A DNA stretch of 64,000 nucleotides from assembly GCF_002878395.1 (NCBI RefSeq), contig NC_061115.1, forward strand, positions 56,517,196 through 56,581,195. Reading direction: 5' to 3'. This stretch comes from Capsicum annuum (Eukaryota > Streptophyta > Magnoliopsida > Solanales > Solanaceae). A program made the translations under genes and the position numbers. The notes under the pieces are model-generated. The model did not search any database, was not told the origin of the DNA, and saw nothing but the letters and a program-made list of their open reading frames with translations. Shown piece by piece: positions 57,706-64,000 of this stretch; within the stretch, counting starts at the first letter, position 1; each line of letters begins with the position of its first letter.

Positions 57706-60690
57706 TCAAGTGGCGCCCTCAACGGATTGATTTTGCCAAAGGACTTTTACCAAAGGAACTTCTTTGTTCCTTAGTCTACGAATCTGGCGGTCAAGGATCT
57801 CAACTGGAATCTCCTCATAAGAGAGGCTATCATGAATCTCTGCACTTTCTAAGGGTACTACAACCGCTGGATCACTAATACACTTCTTTAACAGAGACAC
57901 ATGGAATACAGGATGTACAGATGAAAAATCTATAGGCAACTCAAGATCGTATGCCAATTTTCCAATACGGCTCAGTATCTAGAAGGGACCTACATAACGG
58001 GGACTAAGATTCCCCTTTTTGCCAAATCTCTTCACCCCTTTCATGGGTGAGACTTTCAAATAAACAAAATCACTAACCTCAAACTCAAGATCTCATCTCC
58101 TTACATCCGCATATGATTTCTGAAGACTCTGAGCCATTTTCAATATTTCTTGAATCCACTGTACTTTCTCCATAGCTTTTAACACCATATCTGGTCCAAT
58201 CAAAGCGGCCTCACCCACTTTGAACTAACCAACTGGTGATCCACACCTTTGCTCGTAAAGAGCCTCAAATGGAGCCATCTTAATACTAGTATGATAACTG
58301 TTGTTGTAGGAAAACTCAATCAATGACAAATGCTCATCCCAACTACCTTTGAAATTAAGCACACAAGCCCTCAACATATCCTCCAAAGTATGGATGGTCC
58401 TGCCTGCCTGACTATCTGTCTGCGGATGAAAAGTGGAACTATGATGAAATTGGGTACCAAGACCCTTCTAAAAAGCTTTCCAAAATTGAGCGGTAAACTG
58501 AGTACCCCTATCCGAGCTGATGGACAAAGGAACTCCAAGCCATCTGACTAACTCCCTAATATACAGCTTAGCATAGTCTTCAGTTGAATGGGATGTATGA
58601 ACTGGCAATAAATGTGCTGACTTAGTCAATCTTCCTATAATAACCCAAATCGAATCATGTTGTCGATGCGAATAAGGTAAACAAGTTATAAAGTCCATAT
58701 GCACCCCTTCCCACTTCTAAGTAGAAATACTAAACTCTTGCAAAATACCACTAGGCCTTTGGTGCTCTATCTTAACCTGTTGACAAGTTGCATACTTAGC
58801 TATGAACTTTTCTATGTCTTTCTTCATACCACTCCACTAATAGATTCACGCAAGTCGCGGTACATCTTTGTAGAACCTAGATGAATAGAATAATGTGAAC
58901 CATGCACTTCCACCATAATTCATTGTCGCAAATCATCAACACATGGCACAAACAATCTACTTTGATATCTCAACACACCATCACCCCTTTGGGAGAAAAC
59001 CTCCACTTTTTGATCTTTAACTGACTCTTTTAACTTAACTACGATGGGATATTGATCTTGTTTCTCCTTTACATCAGAAACTAAGAAAGATTCTGCACTG
59101 CTGTGCACTCAAACATCCCCCTCGGTCAAATCTACCAACCTGACGGCCAATCTAGCCAAGCGATGAACTTCCCAAACTAGCTCTTTCTTATCATTCTCCA
59201 TATGAGCAACACTACCCATAGATAGTCTTCTAAGGGTGTCTGCCACTACATTGACCTTTCCCGGGTGATACAACATACTCATATCATAATCCTTCAATAA
59301 TTCTAGCCACCTTCTCTAACGTAGATTCAATTCCCTCTGAGTAAACACATAATGCAAGCTTTCATAATCCGTGAACACATTGACATGCACCCCATATAGA
59401 TAGTGTCTCTAGATTTTCAAAGAAAACACTACAACAGCTAATTCTAGATTATGGGTTGGGTAATTCTTTTCATAAGACTTTAACTGTCTAAAGGCAAGGC
59501 TATGACCTTACCTCTCTACATTAACACACAACCCAAATAAACTTTGGAAGAATCATAATAAACTACAAAAACATATGTACCATTAGGTAACGCTAAGACT
59601 GGGGCTGAAGTGAGTCGAGTCTTCAACTCCTGAAAACTTTTCTCACAGGGATCTGACCACTGAAACTTAACTTTCTTTTGGGTCAATAGGGTCATAGGAG
59701 ATGCAATGGATGAAAACCGCTCCAAAAAATGCCTGTAATAACATTCTAAACCCAAGAAACTCCTAATGTCTGACAGAGAAAGAGGTCTAGGCCAATTTTT
59801 TATGGCTTCTGTCTTTAAGGGATCGACTCTAATGCCATCGACGGAAATAATATGATCAAGAAAGGCTACTGATCTTAGACAAAATTTACACTTGCTGAAT
59901 TAGGCAAATAATTGATGATCTCTAAGAGTCTATAACATAATTAGAAGATGGTCTGAATGACCATCCTCACTATAAGAGTACAAAAGGATATCATCTATGA
60001 ATACTATGACAAACATGTCTAGATACTGTTTGAACACTCGATTCATAAGGTCCATGAAGGTTGTAGGGGCATTGGTTAGCCCGAAGGACATGACTAGAAA
60101 CTCAAAAAATAACTATAAAGGATCCTAAAGGTTGTCTTTGGAATGTCACATTACCTTACTTTAAGATAATGATAGCTGGATCTAAGGTCTATCTTTAAGA
60201 AATAACTTGTACCTTGTAATTGATTAAACAGGTCATCAATCCTAGGAAGAGGGTATTTGTTCTTGATTGTGACTTTATTCAGCTGAAGATAGTCAATGCA
60301 CATATGCAAAGAACCATCTTTCTTTCGCATAAATAGGATAAGAGCTCCCTATGGAGAAACACTAGGCCTTATAAAAACCTTATCTAACAGATCTTTGAGT
60401 TGCTCTTTTAACTCCTTAAGCTCTGTTAAATCCATATGATATAGAGGGATAGAAATAAGATGAGTATCGGAAAGAAGGTCAATCACAAACTCTATCTCTC
60501 TGTTAGGGGGTACCCCTGGGAGATCTTTTGGAAAAACTTCAGGAAACTCATTGACCAGTCGAATGTACTGAATTATTGGAGTCTCAAACTTTATGTCTTT
60601 GACTCGGACTAGATGGTAAATGAAACCTTTGTATATTAACTTTCTGCTCTTAAGATAGGATATGAAATGACTTTTAGGAGATACTGAATT
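57706..60690 (-). pseudogene. H pol: RT, RNase H, integrase, C-terminal domain
   Basis: On the minus strand the RT begins near 60690. It includes a [10 protein letters not shown] region (near 60270) and an intact F-I-D-D-I catalytic motif at 60001-59987. The thumb (KVKFQWSDPCEKSFQELKTRL) is near 59670-59608. RNase H is broken (59515-59300), followed by a link with LYHPGKVNVVADTL (59270-59230). The integrase zinc region (59108 to about 58780) is followed by a core with FITCLPYSHRQHDSIWVI and SSDRGTQF (58704-58490) and [11 protein letters not shown] near 58430-58400. The end (57957-57706) has LELPIDFSSVHPVFHVSLL and KVLWQNQSVEGAT, stopping before the usual tail. Frameshifts and stops occur, but fewer than in C or E. 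Confidence 0.88.
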
Positions 60691-60696
60691 ATCTGA

Positions 60697-62268
60697 CTAC
60701 TCAAAGATTTTCTTATCAGGGAACTGAAACTTTACCACACCGGTGTAAAAATTGATGGATGCATAACAGGAATGAAGCCAATCCATACCAATAATAAGGT
60801 CAAAATTAACTATATCTAACTCTATTAAGTCTGCTAATATGATCCTATAAAGGACAGTGATAGGACACTTTTTATAAAACCGTCTGGCAACAACTGACTC
60901 ACCTACTAGAGTAGAAATAAGGAAAGTCTCAGGAATCTTTTTAGAACTTATCTCAAAATTATCTACAACTAGTGGGATCACATAAGAAAAACTCGACCTA
61001 GAGTCCAACAACATATAAACTTTAAAATGAAAGATATAAAGCATACCAGTAACAACATCTGTAGAGCTCTCCTTATCCTCACAGGATGGAAAAGCATAGA
61101 ACTGATTATGATGTTTTCCACCACCGGTACTGGATGAAGCACCCTGAAAATGGGCTGGGCGAGCCACAGGAGCTGGTGCACTGGTCGCTTGAGTCTGGGG
61201 ATGAACATCTCTGTTTCCCTACTTAGCATACGCACACTCTCTAATTCTCTAATCCAACTTGCCACAACCAAAACAACCCTGCTGCTTGGCCAAGCACTCA
61301 CCAAGATGGGTTCTACCATACTTAGCACATGGGGGATAACTTGGCTTACGGCTTACACTATTCTGGGACCTGGACATAGAAGACTTTCCCCGCTGCTCCT
61401 GCCTACCTCTGAGAGTGGGAGAACTAGCAGAAGATGGTGCTAGAATAGATGTACAGTTCTAAAACTGTAAGCGATTCCCTCCATGCGATCTAGTCTAACC
61501 ATACTCGAACTGTCCAGTTCTAGCCTTCTTATTATTTCTATCCCTCCCTTCAACTTTTTTGCCTCAATCTGTTGAGCATACATCATAAATCTAGCATGGT
61601 CCATATCTCTAATAAGTATGGCAGTCCTACACTCCTTGACTACCAATCCCGATACCCCGGTAACAAACTTACTCATACTAGATCTGGTGTCAGCTATCAA
61701 ATCAGGGGCATACTTAGATAACTGGTTGAACTTAAGGCAGCACTCCTTTACTATCATAGAGCCCTACCTCAGGTTTATGAATTCCTCAACCTTGGCTTTC
61801 TGTAACTTATGCAAAAAGAACCTATCTAAAAAGTATCCTAAAACACCTGCCAACTCAAGGAAGTTGCATCCTCACCCCTACCTTTCTTCCACATAACAAC
61901 CCAATGGTTAGCAACATCCTTCAACCTATAAGAAGCCAATTCCACACTCTTCTCCTCAGTAACATGCATAACTTGAGTGATCTTTTTGACCTCATAGAGA
62001 TATAACTGGGGGTCTTCACCTATCTTTGACCCGAAGAATTCGGGCGAATTCATTCTCATAAAGTCACGAAGTCTGGCTGTAGCTAATCACCTCCTTGCTG
62101 ACACTGAATTATAGCCTGATTATTAGCTTGAATATTAGCACTCATAGCATCGGCTAACGCCTGAAAGGTAGCCCAAAATTTAGTATGAGACACATTCTTA
62201 TTTAGGGGATCAATAGGCTGGGGGGGATAATTATTATTCCTACGGGCATTAGTTATGTGGGGAGGCAT
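60697..62268 (-). pseudogene. H gag-protease
   Basis: Gag starts at 62268 (MPPHITNARRNNNYPPQP), continues at 62059 (MRMNSPEFFGSKIGEDPQ) and in a further frame at 61757-61440 (MIVKECCLKFNQLSKYAPDL), so at least two frame changes occur. The zinc knuckle near 61280-61235 reads C-F-G-C-x4-stop-x4-C: a stop codon sits where the His should be. The protease (61167-60697) is one long open frame with FDLIIGMDWLHSCYA near its end; its active-site region reads L-D-S-R-S, not the usual D-S/T-G. No functional product is expected. Confidence 0.86.
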
Positions 62269-62460
62269 ATTTTGTCACAAAAGAGCATAAGTTAATAGCA
62301 GATACAGACAGCTATAAAGACGAAAGATTATGAAAGAAAGAGATGACTTTTCCTAAAATGTCCCATAGCCTCTTACTCATAAATGTAGTGCACTTCACAC
62401 CTATGATCAAGACTCTATGTAATGCATCTTATTTGAATCCCTAGGACTCTTTAAACCTTA

Positions 62461-62473
62461 GGGTCTGATACCA
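62461..62473 (-). other. H primer-binding site
   Basis: The minus strand reads TGGTATCAGACCC, the initiator-Met site with one change, four bases from the LTR. Confidence 0.85.
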
Positions 62474-62477
62474 AGTT

Positions 62478-64000
62478 TGTAACGTCCTAAAATTTCATCT
62501 CGAGATGTCACAAGGTGCTCAAGGCTATGCGTACCCCTAAGTTAACCCTTTGAGCCCTCTACTAAATCGGAGCTTACTTCAGGATAAACAAATCAAGCAA
62601 TAGTACTGTATTAAATCAAATTTTAATTAAAATAAACCAAAAAAACACCATTTGATTTTTAAATACTAAAAGTCTGAAATCAACTAATAGTCCGACGAGC
62701 CTCTACTACTTAAGAACTAGGGAGCTGTTGGGACAGATCCCCAACTAACTCAGACTAAACTATAAATGATAAGTCAAATACTACGAAAGTGGGAAAATCT
62801 AAAGAAGTAGGCCCTCGAATCATGAGGAATCACCAACCATGGTAGCATAGATAGAGATGCTTGAACTACTTATGTTGCTAATACTGAGCACCTAAACCTA
62901 AATTATAAGACAATGTAGCATATAAACATATATGTGGATCAGTACTTTGAGAATGTACTGAGTATATTGAGGTGCAGCGCATAAGAAAACATCATCATAA
63001 TTTATAAAATCATGCATGCTAAATGTAAATGACTCACTAAGCTGGAATGTATAAAATACTGATAACTAAAATCATGCATAACAAATCAAGCTTTATAAAT
63101 CTAGTGAGTCATAACATTAAATTCTAAAGGTTGTACTTACAATTTCTCTTTAAGTCATACTGGCTAAGTCTAAAAATAAAATATGAGCTCATGTTTAAAT
63201 CTGAAATCTTAAACTACTATTGTTTTGTAAAGCACAATATGAGTGAAACTTGTGAGCCTCTACACTTAGTTTTCCAAAAGCTTATCAGTCATTTCTTTTT
63301 TTTTAAAACTTAAAGACTTTGGGAAGTCTTGGAACTTTGGGACTTAGGGAGTTTCTTCTAACCAACATAAAGCATGTGAGCTAACATGTAGTCCAATGTA
63401 TTGCCCATGTTAGGAAAAGTTGTTGTACCCTTGCCATTAGAATAGAACCATAACTTAAAGTGATCACTGTCTTAGCCCACTATGGGCAAATCAAAAACCT
63501 AAGGTGGCATATAGTTCTGGAGCATGAGACCTTGGAATCATACCCAACTCAGTACTTAATACTACTCCCATACTTATTGCTCAGAACTTTTAGGAAATCC
63601 ACCTTAAATTAGCATAAGGATATATAATGAAAACCAATTATACTTCTCTTTTCTTTAAAGCATAAATAATGGAGATTCCTATCTTATCTTAGGATCGAAA
63701 GATCAATCTTTCCTAAAAATCTGAATACTTTCTTGTTAAAGCATTCTAAATATATACTTTTCATGAAATATCAAAATTCATACTTGGGTTTACAGCATAT
63801 GTACTTAAATGATCATAATTTCATAATAAAGATTAATTCTCAACAATTATCTTGGAAACACTTGAAAATATCAATTCACAATATGGATGTGCATTTCATG
63901 ATATAAATCCTCAATTCAAAGCATAAATAGGTGAGATAAACATACAATTCAAGGCTTAAATCACTTATAATTTCATAAACATAAAACAAGATACTTTGGG
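62478..64000 (-). repeat. H 5' LTR, U5 side only
   Basis: Starts TGTAACGTCC on the plus strand and matches the 3' LTR from 55172 to about 56688 with scattered changes. The U3 part lies right of the window. Confidence 0.88.

Larger units (their letters stand above)
55172..64000 (-). mobile_element. H: Ty3/gypsy element with full domain set, 5' LTR truncated by window
   Basis: Minus-strand element. The 5' LTR occupies 62478 to beyond 64000. Inward from it come a primer-binding site, gag, protease, RT, RNase H, integrase, C-terminal domain, polypurine tract and the complete 3' LTR (55172-57449). TACAG at 55167-55171 is the candidate target duplication, with its partner outside. It is the only gypsy element here that keeps every pol domain, in one continuous order, though with stops and frameshifts. 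Protein style and LTR ends relate it to A1/A2 (Del/Tekay-like). Confidence 0.9.

Noticed and set aside
1..64000. Search for a host protein-coding gene, rRNA, snRNA or organellar insert
   Set aside because: Every stretch that could be classified belongs to an LTR element or the transposon-protein relic; the unclassified parts (such as 25150-26600 and 31890-33416) show no coding or RNA signature I can support.

Overview
The window is plant nuclear DNA made almost entirely of old, nested LTR retrotransposons. I found no intact host gene, RNA gene, CRISPR array or prokaryotic feature. Three things point to a plant: Ty3/gypsy and Ty1/copia gag-pol remains, LTRs with TG...CA ends, and primer-binding sites of the initiator-Met and 'GGCACCGTTGCCGGGG' types. 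The style of the LTRs and of the gag-pol proteins (Del/Tekay-like chromoviruses, Tat/Athila-like and SIRE-like elements) suggests a eudicot, probably Solanaceae. That taxonomic call is inference. The setting looks like gene-poor heterochromatin.

Layout, left to right. (1) 1-4113: 5' part of a minus-strand gypsy element, A1 (protease, gag, leader, 5' LTR); the rest lies left of the window. (2) 4119-12763: a plus-strand relic of a 'putative plant transposon protein' gene, split by F (4384-11945), a minus-strand Tat/Athila-like element with gag and protease but no RT, RNase H or integrase. (3) 12776-16860: E, a 5'-truncated plus-strand gypsy pol with its 3' LTR. (4) 16861-19258: D, an inverted LTR plus gag start. 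It is followed at 19259 by the plus-strand pol of C, whose LTR belongs to the same family. (5) 20424-40203: gypsy element B sits inside the integrase of C. Element A2 (28384-39746) sits inside the 3' LTR of B, and non-autonomous element G (29153-34929) sits inside an LTR of A2. C resumes at 40204. (6) 41413-47994: copia element I sits inside the 3' LTR of C, which ends near 50411. (7) 50412-55171: an integrase fragment, a truncated LTR (J) split by a solo LTR (K), and a further LTR (L). (8) 55172-64000: H, a minus-strand gypsy element with recognisable gag, protease, RT, RNase H, integrase and C-terminal domain; its 5' LTR runs off the window.

Insertion order was read from target-site duplications: F TGGAG/TGTAG, G GATAT/GATAT, A2 CTAGC/CTAGC, I AATAC/AATAC, K ATAGG/ATAGG. 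C came before B, B before A2, A2 before G, and C before I. Every coding region carries stops and frameshifts, so nothing here is expected to make a working product. The parts form a fossil record of successive insertions, not a pathway.

Most unusual points: two unrelated LTR families (F and G) independently keep the same short layout and an identical-loop hairpin (TTGGG-AGGCAA-CCCAA); A2 has matching target duplications but LTRs that share only their U5 side; several LTR families carry their own cluster of inverted-repeat 'words' in U3; and D/C look like one element whose 5' end was inverted.
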